DNA of 64,000 bases from Phymatolithon calcareum (Eukaryota; Rhodophyta; Florideophyceae; Hapalidiales), in assembly GCA_977006965.1 (NCBI GenBank), contig OZ345367.1:930001-994000 (forward strand), given 5' to 3'. The translations under genes and the position numbers were made by a program. Below are positions 50,216-59,851 of this stretch, piece after piece; positions within the stretch are counted from its first letter, which is position 1; every line of letters starts with the position of its first letter. The notes under the pieces are model-generated. The model was given only the letters and a program-made list of their open reading frames with translations. It made no database searches and was not told the origin of the DNA.

Positions 50216-51977
50216 GCTCTTCAGTTACTATTACTGATCCCGGAAGTTGGAATAATCGCCCGTGGCGCTTCGACGTAGAAACTACAGACTTCGAATGTGC
50301 AAAATTCCCCAGTCGTACAGTACACAGCTGTTTGGCATTGAGGGTAATAAATTCACCTTGTGTGCTACGCAGAATACTGTAATTATATTCTATACATTTT
50401 TCTAATCTTGGGATCCGTGGTGGGGTTATGCCATGTTCCTGATTATAGAACACCAAATTCTGTCGAAATGAAACCTTTCGGCTTTCACAAAGTTTACTCT
50501 TCGTGGCGCGCTAATGTATAGCCCAGGCGTAGGCAAATGTGGTAACACCAAAACTAAAAATATCTCTTTCTACACGTTAACGTGTAGAAAGAGAGAAATG
50601 AATTCATCTATTGCAGTCCAATATGTAGGCGCTGTCATAAGAGCTTCTCTCCAATATGCAGTTGGGCTTCAATAAAATCCGTATTTTTGGAATGCGGAAA
50701 GCAGATTGCATCAAGGAAAGAAGAAAAGACAATAAGCGCGTTTCTACGAGTCTCCGTTCATCTGCCAAGTGATAGCGGCATACTTGAGAGTAGGAAAGAC
50801 AAGATACATGTTTCTATGGGTCCTCCGTTACTTTATGAAGTGATGGCGGCATACTTGACAGCATTATCACTGAAGTTGTAGTGGGCAAGTGACAGAAGAA
50901 GAACAGTGAGAAGACGCTTGTGGGGAACAGGAAATGAAATTTGGTGATCTGTTTTCTCGCAACCCTCGAAGCGCTACGCGATGAGCACTGCGCATCGATA
51001 TGAATCAATGCTTGGAGTTTGAGCTCCACTTCCGGTAATGCCCGAGGTGCAGAATAAGCGCTGATCACGATGGATGGCTCAGTCTTCGCAGAGGTCGTCA
51101 GGTTCTGGGTCGCAGAGCGTTTATAGTGGGGTTCAAATGATCTTTTTCCAAACTATTGACTACCATTTTGGTTACATGGAAGGATCGGCTTCAGTTAAGG
51201 GGCTATGCAATCAAGTGCAATTTAAAGAATTGCCAACTATATTTAAATGAAAGCTTCGCCGTACCATTTTTATTGCGTAGAGGATCTCATGTATGAGGTT
51301 CTTTTGGGCACAGGTGTTCAGGATACTGCTTTTCCACACAACACTGAAGCTCTAGGATGTCTGCGGGATTCGATCCAGTGTGCTACTCATGTCAATCGTC
51401 TTTTTCTTGCCTCCTTCTGCCGCCCAGGCTTACTTTTATTCTTTCCGATTTCCTCTACTGTAGTACTGCCGAACATCACCACGAGGCGGAATATCATGTG
51501 TCTGATCGAAGAGTTGCTCAAATCTTGCATGGCAAAATGGAACCGGCGATCTCACGCTCTTTCCGGTCTCACGCATAGTACTCACGGGGAGAGGTTGTCG
51601 GAGGCTGTGTGCTGTGCCACACGATAGAGTCCCCGTCAGGATTTTTGCTGAAATAGGGCTCTAAGATTGCAAGCTAGACACTTTGGGATATTGCTCGGTC
51701 CCCGTAGTTCGTGATGCGGCTTCTTGTTCCTCTGGAGTTCTTCCTTGGGGCGATATTGTAACCCGCATTCCAATGTTTTTCTCCTTGAGTCTTTCCGCGG
51801 GGGACACAGCGTCAGTGCATGCTTGGGACCTTATGCCTTGAGTACAGCGCACATACGGCTCAAACCAGAGAAGCGTGCTTATGAGTGCCACAGTTCACCC
51901 ATTGACTTCCAAAGCCCATCCCTGCTTTCTATTTCTGCAAACCGAAAGTTTGATTTAAACAACAGAGATCGCCTTAG
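50216..51977. other. No gene recognised; one perfect palindrome
   Basis: Besides the palindrome at 50563-50594, only short frames without motifs occur. Confidence 0.45.
50563..50594. repeat. 32-bp perfect palindrome
   Basis: TCTCTTTCTACACGTT followed immediately by its exact complement. No loop. Confidence 0.85.
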
Positions 51978-53417
51978 TCAATACTCCATAAAAGTTTGTT
52001 GTATCGGAGGATCTTTTCTTGCGTTTCTTCTTTGCATCTGCCCGAGAAGACCTTCTCCATATGTTCGACCACTAGTAGGGCAGTGCTCCACATAACATCT
52101 ACATTCAAGACATGGAACGGATCGAGTCCAAGAGACTTCATTGTTGTCTCGCGTCTGTACGTTTTTCAATGTTGCAACTTTTCTTTTTGTCCACACCTCG
52201 AGGAAGATGCCAGCACACATGGCCAGAAGTGCAACAGAGAGAAAGGCAATTCCAACACTTGTGAGGTTCTGAGAGCTATTGCATTTCACAGACCACGTTT
52301 CGGCCACAACTGTACTGCTTTCAGCAACGTTCCCATACACCATAGTTCGTGTGGCAAAATACTTCGATTCTCCTGCTACAATAAGCTCAATTCCTTTAAC
52401 GGCGAGCGGCATTACGGTGACAACATCCGTGAGTATCATGTACACGAAAGTCATCATGTACTCGACGTCCGCGAAGAGGGCAAGTGGAAATGCTGCAATG
52501 AGAATAGGAAGCATTAGAATAGCGGTATTAGAGACCGTCGTCGAATCTTGAGATTGCCTTGTTAGATATTTGCTTTTGTGCAGTGTGGCAAGATAGGCTA
52601 TGTTATCCTCAAAGATCCCAGTGTTAAACTGGTTAACCCCTGGCTTACCACCCCAAAGCGCCAAGGTTGAAGAGACCGTTTGCCTCTCTCCGGTGCGATC
52701 CAGTGAAGCACCATTCCAGTACTTGCTTGAGCTACTTCTGAACGTCAAGTTCATTAACCGGGGTTCAAATTGCACAAGTCCCGATTCACCAATGCGAAGC
52801 TGCTCCGAGACGTACATTCGCTCAAATTCCGCTTTTGTGACAGATGATTCGTCATTCGTGAGAACTGCGATGATTGACCATTTGCCACGTATTCGGAAGG
52901 CAGTACTAGTGCGCATACTGCAAGCATGAGTGTCTGTGTTACGCGTTAACTTTCCGGTCGAGTAGAACTTCTTCCACTTGAGAAGCGTGTTTTTGCGCAC
53001 GAATGTCCCTGTTTTCTCGAGATTGCTCGAAAACGCAGTGATGTCCTCAAAAACAGAGCGTTCCCTAGCCTCGACTTCTGTGTCATGACCTCCATGTGAT
53101 CGGTAGACTTGCTGGGTTTTTGCAATTGCCGGCCATCCATACATTTCGACAAGGAGTGGAATAAAGTTAATTGCAAGTGGATACATATCCATTTCAGCCT
53201 TTTGCCTTCGCATGACTTGCTCCATGTCCTGATAGTAATTCAGCAAGCCTCGCAGCGCTCTTTTTCCTTCTTCGCCCTTGTCGAAAGCGTTCGCAATTGG
53301 ACCCGTGTCTGTGATTCCGAAAATGCGTTCGTGGATAAAGTCTTGCCCCAGCACTGAGACAATTTGTAGAACAAGCATCGTCAGCACAATCCAGAGGGGA
53401 GCATTGGAGCCACGCAT
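51978..53417 (-). CDS. Membrane protein of unknown function
   Basis: The 479 residues start with a signal anchor (PLWIVLTMLVLQIVSVLG). A long extracytoplasmic-type region (about 26-290) with many charged residues follows. Hydrophobic segments lie near 296-345 (AILMLPILIAAFPLALFADV onward) and 385-410, before a cytosolic-type tail with CLECRC and basic residues. No catalytic motif is recognised. The long single frame and sensible topology support a real gene. Confidence 0.72.
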   Translation of the reverse strand: MRGSNAPLWIVLTMLVLQIVSVLGQDFIHERIFGITDTGPIANAFDKGEEGKRALRGLLNYYQDMEQVMRRQKAEMDMYPLAINFIPLLVEMYGWPAIAKTQQVYRSHGGHDTEVEARERSVFEDITAFSSNLEKTGTFVRKNTLLKWKKFYSTGKLTRNTDTHACSMRTSTAFRIRGKWSIIAVLTNDESSVTKAEFERMYVSEQLRIGESGLVQFEPRLMNLTFRSSSSKYWNGASLDRTGERQTVSSTLALWGGKPGVNQFNTGIFEDNIAYLATLHKSKYLTRQSQDSTTVSNTAILMLPILIAAFPLALFADVEYMMTFVYMILTDVVTVMPLAVKGIELIVAGESKYFATRTMVYGNVAESSTVVAETWSVKCNSSQNLTSVGIAFLSVALLAMCAGIFLEVWTKRKVATLKNVQTRDNNEVSWTRSVPCLECRCYVEHCPTSGRTYGEGLLGQMQRRNARKDPPIQQTFMEY

Positions 53418-54239
53418 GCTTGTTCTTGTCCATGGAAGCTGAAACAGGGGTTCACCGATTGCCGACCAGAGATACTAGCGCTTCTCTTTCCGCGTCGAAA
53501 TATGGGAGGGAGCGGAGGAAATCTTTTTGCTTACGGTATCGCGAGTAGGGCCACGTGGCAATGCGATTGGAGGAACCTGCCATGTGTCTTGTGCCATAGC
53601 AGTCGAGTCGAGATTACAGAAAGCTACAACAAGACATCCGTGGGCGAACAGAAACCGACAGCACTTCTCTTGAATGATACATCAGGTGTCCAATACAGGA
53701 CGAAAAGTACAGTATGGTTCCCGCACACCGATGAGGGCCCAACAATGAATTTTCTACTGCTTCATGGCAGCCTGTTTTGAATGACAAGAGTTGCGCTCCA
53801 GTCTCTTGGGAGATGGTCATCTTTCACATAGAGAGGTAGCACATACTGTAGAATTCGCCATGTGATGTCTGTCGCAATGCCCAAAAATGTCGGAAACAAA
53901 GAAGACGTGGAGAGAAGGTAGGCGGATGGCCGATTGACGCGAGCATCAAGATCATCTTGTTGCTATGATGGCTTTGCAATTCAAAGCATCCCTTCAACAA
54001 CGGTACTGAAGTATATAGGCACAGTAGATTACATGTCGACATGGCTGTGAAGTTACCCGAAGGTCTGCACTAGGCCCAGCTTTGTGTATCTTTGGAATTC
54101 AATATTGTCCTCTATCTTAATTCAAATGCTGTCCGGTGGATGCAAAGCAGCCCGAGAGCACCCCCTGATAGCCGTCAAAAAGATTGATAGGGACATGTAA
54201 CAAAGAAAGGTGCTCCTTTGTACTCGTCTAATCTCCTTC
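53418..54239. other. No gene recognised
   Basis: Spacer between the membrane protein start and the PurM stop. Only short frames. Confidence 0.5.
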
Positions 54240-55586
54240 CTAATACTCTTCAAAAATGACACTGTCTATGGCGTGTGCAGCCTTCCCAGACTCATTCACT
54301 TCGCCAACTATGGACGTTCCCGCGGCTCGTTCCGCAATCCACCGGCATATAGCCGCCGCGTGCTCTTTTTCTACAACAATACACATTCCCATTCCCATAT
54401 TGAAGACTTTGTGCATCTCATTGTCAGATACTCGACCCTCTTTCTGTAGCCACTTGAACTCCGGATGGACAGGAAGAGGATCAGAAACAAAGAACCCGAC
54501 TCCTTTTTTCAGCCTTAACAAATTGCTCAGTCCGCCACCCGTAATGTGAACAATTCCGTGCAGTGCTCCATACGGTGCCGGCCCTGCACCCTCCTTCAGT
54601 CTCTGCAACAGCGGAACCAAAGGATCGACATATATTCGAGTCGGCGTGAGAAGCGCTTCGCCAAGCGTTGGGGGCCTTTGCGTGTTTCCATCGCTGCGCC
54701 ATAATCTTGCGCAATCTGCAGATGTCACAGGAAAAGGAACTGGGTCTTGAAGATTGGCGTCATTTTCCGCGATGATTCTTCGAACAAGTGTGTACCCATT
54801 AGAATGTATTCCGCTACTCGGAATTCCGATCAATTTATCGCCCGGGCGTACGGCATCACCATCAATCTGGAATCCCTTCTGCACCGATCCGAGGGACGTT
54901 CCCGATAAATCTATTCCACGAACGAGCTCAGGAAGTGAAGCCGTTTCTCCTCCAGACAGCGTAACGTTTGCGAGCTCACACGCCGCTGCCAGTGAGCGTC
55001 CGAGGGCGGCCCAGATCTCTGGACGAGGACGCGGGGTAGCGATGTAGTCGACAAAAGCCAGTGGTTCCGCTCCAACGCAAAGTAAATCGTTCACATTCAT
55101 GGCCATACAATCAATAGCGACAGTATCGTATACACCAAGCTCTTCAGCCAGCAGCATTTTGCTTCCAACCCCGTCCGTGCATAGCGCTAGAAGATCGTTT
55201 CCAAACTCTATGAGCCCGGAAAACCCACCGCCATGCGGAACTGATGATCCTCTGGATCCTGACGGTCGCGGATTTCCGCTGCGACCAAGCGCGTTTATGA
55301 GGGCTCGTACGGACGCTGTCTCGGCAGAGATATCCACCCCCGCGGATGCATAGTCCAGCGAGGCGCGAGGCATGCAACGCGGTCGCCTCTGCGAACGACT
55401 CCCGTGAGGTTTCCTCAACGTGACACTTCCTCCTAGAGGCAGAAGAGGCGAGATGAAGCCCGGGACCATGCTGGTGAACGACAACTGTTTCGGGAAGATC
55501 TGCGGTGCATCTGATTGCCAAGGTTGTGCTCCTTTCCGTGCACGGAAAGAAGCACTTCTGCGATCTGCGAATGGATCATGATCCAT
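54240..55586 (-). CDS. purM: Phosphoribosylformylglycinamidine cyclo-ligase (AIR synthetase), plastid type
   Basis: PurM makes aminoimidazole ribotide from FGAM and ATP in purine synthesis. Of 448 residues about 70 are a basic Ser/Arg/Pro-rich leader, suggesting organelle import. The enzyme begins near LDYASAGVDI and shows CTDGVGSKMLLAEELG, DCMAMNVNDLLCVGAEPLAF, LSGGETASLPELV, GIPSSGIHSNGYTLVRRI and HITGGGLSNLL, ending MGMGMCIVV. All ATP-grasp and substrate motifs are kept. The ATG at 55586 lies inside a 34-bp palindrome; later in-frame Met residues could also serve. It is divergent to the gene at 55680 with under 100 bp between ATGs. Confidence 0.92.
   Translation of the reverse strand: MDHDPFADRRSASFRARKGAQPWQSDAPQIFPKQLSFTSMVPGFISPLLPLGGSVTLRKPHGSRSQRRPRCMPRASLDYASAGVDISAETASVRALINALGRSGNPRPSGSRGSSVPHGGGFSGLIEFGNDLLALCTDGVGSKMLLAEELGVYDTVAIDCMAMNVNDLLCVGAEPLAFVDYIATPRPRPEIWAALGRSLAAACELANVTLSGGETASLPELVRGIDLSGTSLGSVQKGFQIDGDAVRPGDKLIGIPSSGIHSNGYTLVRRIIAENDANLQDPVPFPVTSADCARLWRSDGNTQRPPTLGEALLTPTRIYVDPLVPLLQRLKEGAGPAPYGALHGIVHITGGGLSNLLRLKKGVGFFVSDPLPVHPEFKWLQKEGRVSDNEMHKVFNMGMGMCIVVEKEHAAAICRWIAERAAGTSIVGEVNESGKAAHAIDSVIFEEY
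55532..55549. repeat. 18-bp perfect palindrome in the purM leader-peptide region
   Basis: CTTTCCGTG followed by CACGGAAAG, inside the first codons of purM. Confidence 0.7.
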
Positions 55587-55595
55587 TCGCAGATC
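55562..55595. repeat. 34-bp perfect palindrome across the purM start codon
   Basis: GATCTGCGAATGGATCA and its exact complement. The ATG of purM (55586-55584) lies within one arm. It could form a stem in the mRNA around the start codon or bind a dimeric factor at the shared promoter. Confidence 0.8.
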
Positions 55596-55679
55596 AGCAG
55601 TAGAGATCTTCCGTTATGATACAAACAGATTCGAGGCTTTTATTGGACACATATGACAAATTAATACACAAATAAGAAC

Positions 55680-56237
55680 ATGACAAGTGCACCTCGACAG
55701 TCAAGCGGTCAACGTCCTTGCGCCTCGTTCATCCTAAACAGGCCAGAAGCATCTAAACTTCGCATTGTGCCAATCCCTCGCAGTCCTGTGCACGCGACCG
55801 AGCAATCAATGGGTCGCAACATAACGATCGCGAATCTCGCGGCAGTAGCAGCTGCGAAGGCTGCACGGCCAGCAATATTCCGACCGCAGAAGGTGAACGG
55901 CGTATGGCATATGCCGAAATGGTCTGCACGAAGGATCGCCAACGAGCGGAAGCGGGTGATCAAGTCCGGTGGGACCTGGGAGTGGGACATTCCGAAGAAG
56001 GAAGTGGTCAAGAAAATCGAGTTCAAGGGTCACAAACGCGATCTGGAGCGCATTGAACGGCAGGAACGCATCGAAGCAGCCATGAAGAAAATGCCGGCAT
56101 TAATAGCAGAGTATCGCGAATCGCGCAAAAACCGCAAGAAACATGTAGGTATTGCCAGCATATTGCACGTTGCGCGCTCACCGCCGACGCCACCAAAGAA
56201 GGGGAAGAAGGGCAAGATGAAGAAAGTTGCAAACTAG
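55680..56237 (+). CDS. Probable mitochondrial large-subunit ribosomal protein (mL59-like)
   Basis: The 185 residues include WSARRIANERKRVIKSGGTW with EWDIPKK, then FKGHKRDLERIERQERIEAA with MKKMPALIAEYRESR. These resemble the mL59/MRPL25 group (GHKR...R...I...M..MP..I.EYR). The tail is Lys-rich. The first 43 residues may be a targeting extension; a second ATG at 55809 (MGRNITIANLAAVAAAKAAR) gives a 142-residue form. Its stop codon shares bases with the stop of the convergent E2 gene in the palindrome CTAG (56234-56237). The family assignment is from memory of motif order. Confidence 0.55.
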   Translation: MTSAPRQSSGQRPCASFILNRPEASKLRIVPIPRSPVHATEQSMGRNITIANLAAVAAAKAARPAIFRPQKVNGVWHMPKWSARRIANERKRVIKSGGTWEWDIPKKEVVKKIEFKGHKRDLERIERQERIEAAMKKMPALIAEYRESRKNRKKHVGIASILHVARSPPTPPKKGKKGKMKKVAN

Positions 56238-56910
56238 GTGGCATAGCGCGCGGTCCAGTCGCGCGCTGTGGCGTCGTGCGCGTCTCGATTTGTGAGATAT
56301 TGTGCGGCGATGGCGCCGACCAGAGGATCGTGCGGATTGGGTTCTGAAAGTAAGCCGCGAATGGCCCCCAGGATATGGGCCGCGGTCATGGTTGGAGTCC
56401 AAGCGGAGGTTAACGAATCTATGCAAACCTTTCCCGTGCTATTTATGTTGCAGTGGTATATGCGCGTTCGAAAGGTCACGGCTGGGGGCGAGAAAGGGTA
56501 ATCCTTGGGAAACTTTATCGCGAGGAAGAACACACCTGCGTGAGGATCATAGCCTGGTTAGATTGTGCTGCAGGTGTTTGAGGCGACTGTGAAGCCGATA
56601 GGCTACGTACCGCCCTCGTATGGTGTGTCGTCGGGACCGGGCAGAGCGGCCACCCAGTCGTAAAGATCGTCACCTTTTGGACCGGCGGAGAATACACTGT
56701 CACGAGTCTCCATTAGCTCCTTGTGCTCTGTTTGGATGCTGTGTGCAAGGGTGGTGCATGTAACAAGTAGGTTAGTAAAAGTGGAAGAATCTTGAATTCG
56801 AGGTCTACAGTTTTAACAGGGACAGCGCGAAATACCTACCGTCGCGCCGAACGACTGCAGACTTCTATGCTCCATCGAAGAGGATCGTCAGACGGTCCCG
56901 GCTGGGCCAT
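56234..56910 (-). CDS. Ubiquitin-conjugating enzyme E2 (UBC4/5-like), three exons
   Basis: E2 enzymes carry activated ubiquitin on a Cys and pass it on with an E3. Exons are 56910-56840, 56738-56611 and 56535-56234. The introns are 101 nt (GTAGGT...CACAG) and 75 nt (GTACGT...CGCAG). The spliced 166-residue protein is in frame from an ATG: RRIQTEHKELMETR, AGPKGDDLYDW, DDTPYEGGVFFLAIKFPKDY, YHCNINSTGKVCIDSL and DPLVGAIAAQYL. The catalytic Cys is residue 104. The usual HPN tripeptide is HCN (94-96), an unusual change near the active site. It has an N-terminal extension of about 20 residues compared with UBC4. The stop overlaps that of the convergent gene. Confidence 0.9.
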
Positions 56911-57395
56911 GACGCGCCTTGCAGCAGCGACACGGCAGTCAACTGCTCGCAGTCAGGCTGTGTGTCCACCTTGCCTTGACCTGATGACGAGTAGCAGGAT
57001 TGGGATGCAGGTGTGGGAGTGCACTCGTCGTTAATTTTCTGTAAGGAAGGGCACAAGTAAGCAGTGGATAAGACATGCAAAATGCACAACTCAAATTTGT
57101 TCCATACCAACGGAAACAAAATTAGAACAAGACAACAATGCATCTCAGGGGCAAAAACATTTTAGCCAATCCCATGCCGCAATATGATAAAGTGCGCGAT
57201 TTGCATTCAATATTGCCATGTTATCCAATGCGAAATGAATTCATTTGTTCGATTGAGTCGTCAAAACACAAAAATAGGACTGAGCATCGGGAGCCAAACA
57301 CACGCAATACAGTAACTCTGAGAAGACAGACATAACAAAACTCTGAGTGCGCACAGTCCGATCCGTCCGCTCTCCCTGCATAGGGGTGGTAGCCC
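56911..57395. promoter_or_regulatory. Shared upstream region of E2 and ArsH genes
   Basis: A 485-bp divergent spacer. No TATA box is clear; nothing else is seen. Confidence 0.35.
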
Positions 57396-58397
57396 ATGTT
57401 TGCTCCTCAAGTACAACTCGCCTCTCGTCTTGTACACGCTGCCCGTAGGTCGGCATTTTCAGCTATCCCTTCACTTCCGCCTCTTCGTGTCAGCGCACTC
57501 AATTCCGCGTGCTGTGCACGGCGTAAAATGACGGCCCTTGCAAATGGGACCTCGGCATTGAATGGCGCCGCCCTGGAGACTGACGTGACGGAATCCGCAC
57601 CCTGGCATCACCACCGTGCGGATAGCGGTCTGCCGTCGTCGGGACCGGGAGAGGACTGGATATCACCAGTGTTGAGCGAACTCGTCGATGCGCGCGATTT
57701 TCGACCGCCGGGTGCCAAGTTTTTGCATCCTCCACGCGTGCTTATTTTGTGTGGCACACTGCGAGAAAAGGGCTTTTCTAAGGCGCTTGCTCATGAATGT
57801 GCACGCCTTCTGGACGGACTAGGTGTGGACGTGCGATGCTTTGACCCGCATGGACTGCCGGTCCGCAATCCGGAAATACAGGATCATCCGAAAGTGGTCG
57901 AATTGCGAGCACTTGTGGAATGGAGCGAGGCGCATGTGTGGTGTGCGTCGGAATTGCACGGGAATTTGTGTTCCGTGTTCAAAAATCAGATCGATTGGAT
58001 TCCACTCAACACCGGTAGTGTGCGTCCGACACAGGGTAAGGCTGTGGCCATTTTGCAAGTGAACGGTGGTAGTCAATCGTTCAATGTTGTGAACACATTG
58101 CGATTGTTGGCGCGCTGGATGCGAATGCCGTGCGTGACGAATCAGAGCTCGGTGCAGAAGGCATGGATGGAATTTGACGATGATGGACGTATGAAGGAAA
58201 GCAGCATGCGTGATCGGGTGGTGGATGTCATGGAGGAGTTTGCCAAGTTTGTGCGGATCAATAGGGAATTTGCGAGCATTCTCAACAATAGATATTCGGA
58301 GAGAAAAGAGAAGAAGGAGAAGGGAAGGCTACTCACGCAGGCCGAGAAGGAGGCGGAAAAGAAGAAAGTGGAAGAAAAAGCAAGTAAGAATAATTGA
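57396..58397 (+). CDS. arsH: ArsH-type NADPH-dependent FMN reductase
   Basis: ArsH flavoproteins reduce FMN with NADPH and oxidise trivalent organoarsenicals, protecting against arsenic. The 333 residues begin with a basic, Ala/Ser-rich leader (1-44) that may be a plastid or mitochondrial transit peptide; a second Met45 would drop it. The core (about 105-290) has the flavodoxin-like LILCGTLREKGFSKALA, RCFDPHGLPV, HPKVVELRALVEWSEAHVWC, FKNQIDWIPL, RPTQGKAVAILQVNGGSQSF and LARWMRMPCVTNQSSV. A Lys/Glu-rich tail is added. The core is complete. Confidence 0.92.
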   Translation: MFAPQVQLASRLVHAARRSAFSAIPSLPPLRVSALNSACCARRKMTALANGTSALNGAALETDVTESAPWHHHRADSGLPSSGPGEDWISPVLSELVDARDFRPPGAKFLHPPRVLILCGTLREKGFSKALAHECARLLDGLGVDVRCFDPHGLPVRNPEIQDHPKVVELRALVEWSEAHVWCASELHGNLCSVFKNQIDWIPLNTGSVRPTQGKAVAILQVNGGSQSFNVVNTLRLLARWMRMPCVTNQSSVQKAWMEFDDDGRMKESSMRDRVVDVMEEFAKFVRINREFASILNNRYSERKEKKEKGRLLTQAEKEAEKKKVEEKASKNN

Positions 58398-58704
58398 GAG
58401 GTATTGGAGGCTTTTCGGACGTCTTCGCTCTGTACTTTAGTTTCTGTGTACAAAAAGTCCAACTAGTTTTGTCCAGGTAAAGCCTTTGCCTTGTGAGTGG
58501 ATAGACGATAGGCATCTATCCCATACAGTACTGTAGCAATTGGAATTATTGAGGAGCAATATCATTTGAATTACGCAGCGTCCGTTTCTGCCGTCCACAC
58601 GGATTAGTCTCGTGACCCGTGCCTAATGTGTGCAATTAATGCCGGACGATGGCCTTGTGTTGCGCTCGCAGGATACTTTACCTCTAGCCACTGTTTCTGC
58701 TTTT
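58398..58704. other. No gene recognised
   Basis: 3' flank of arsH up to the LINE fragment. Confidence 0.45.
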
Positions 58705-59256
58705 TAACAAGTTTCTTTTTAAAGCCCCACAGTCTTACGAATATACGGGCAAGTCTTCCTCAGGCACTATCCACAATAAGGTATCTTAGCTCTTCTCTTA
58801 TGTTTGGTCTGTAGGAGCCCCTGGCATGTATTTGCTTTTTTTGAGAACTGTAACTGTACTAAAAGTTTCCGAAGAGTCCGTCGCTTCTTGTTTCAGCACA
58901 GGTATGATATGATATACACTCGATGATGTTTTGATGAAGGGCAAAGAGTCATCAAATCTATAGATCTGATGACTTTAGTGATTTCTCGGTTACCACTCTG
59001 TCTTCTGTTCGGAGTTCATAGGCTGGCTGCCAAGTTGCGCTCCAGAGTCTCCATGTGCTGTCTAACTGACTTTGTTTCCGGATTTACCCGTTAGCAGTGT
59101 TGTATACACTTTCGGAAATCTTCCAAAGGCCTATTGAACCGCCAGTTGCCTGTGTTTCAGTTTTGGAAATTAAAGGATTGCTGGAAGTTCTGTTGTCTTG
59201 TATGGGATTTTTCCTCTTCCGCTTCGATTTCAGGCGCTCTCTTTCCTTTGTCAGGT
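58705..59256 (-). mobile_element. LINE family 1, 3' fragment, 5'-truncated
   Basis: Begins TTTAAAGCCCCACAGTCTTACG with GAATATACGGGC, as at 15915, and follows that copy to CTTTCCTTTGTCAGG (59256). It is more diverged than the other copies and has small indels. A target duplication was not found. Confidence 0.75.
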
Positions 59257-59851
59257 GACCAATTTTTCTACTGCTCAAAACGCTACTGCCAGCAAGTGTA
59301 GAAAAGTGTCTTGAAAACATGACCACGCTTCGAGAAAGAAAAAATTCGTCGTTGCAACTGCCACCTGAACGGGACTGCCAATTCGAAATTAGTTAACCGT
59401 TTTCGGGTTCTTTTCAACGAGAAGACGGAGCCCAATTTGGTCGCACATTATCAAAATTGCAAAGGCGCTCAGAACAATCTCTTCCCCTTTCCAAATGCGG
59501 TCAATTTTGCTTTTGCAAAGTTTTGCCTTTCCCTTGTCCCAGTTCCTGGCCAACTGAGCTTCCCCTAACAGAAAGGTGAGCTATGGACGTTTGCACGAGG
59601 GGCTCGCGAAAAATTCCCCTCTCAATAATGCTATTTTGGTACTATTGAATCGGAATATTTTCTACAACATCGATAAACGCGACGGCTTGCTGACAAAGAG
59701 CAGGCAAGGAACAAAGGGAGGGCTTTGGCTGGTCTTTCTCTCTTCACAACTTTTTCTTTATCTTTCTCAGCTACTTGTCCGTTCATCTACACTTATTCAC
59801 GACCCTTTCATTTTTCGGGTCTTCGCCTTTACGCCAGCGCTGCTAATCGTC
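59257..59851. other. Upstream region of the voltage-sensor-kinase gene
   Basis: The reading frame is open from 59576 but begins with GTG; the first in-frame ATG is 59852. No TATA box is evident. Confidence 0.4.
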
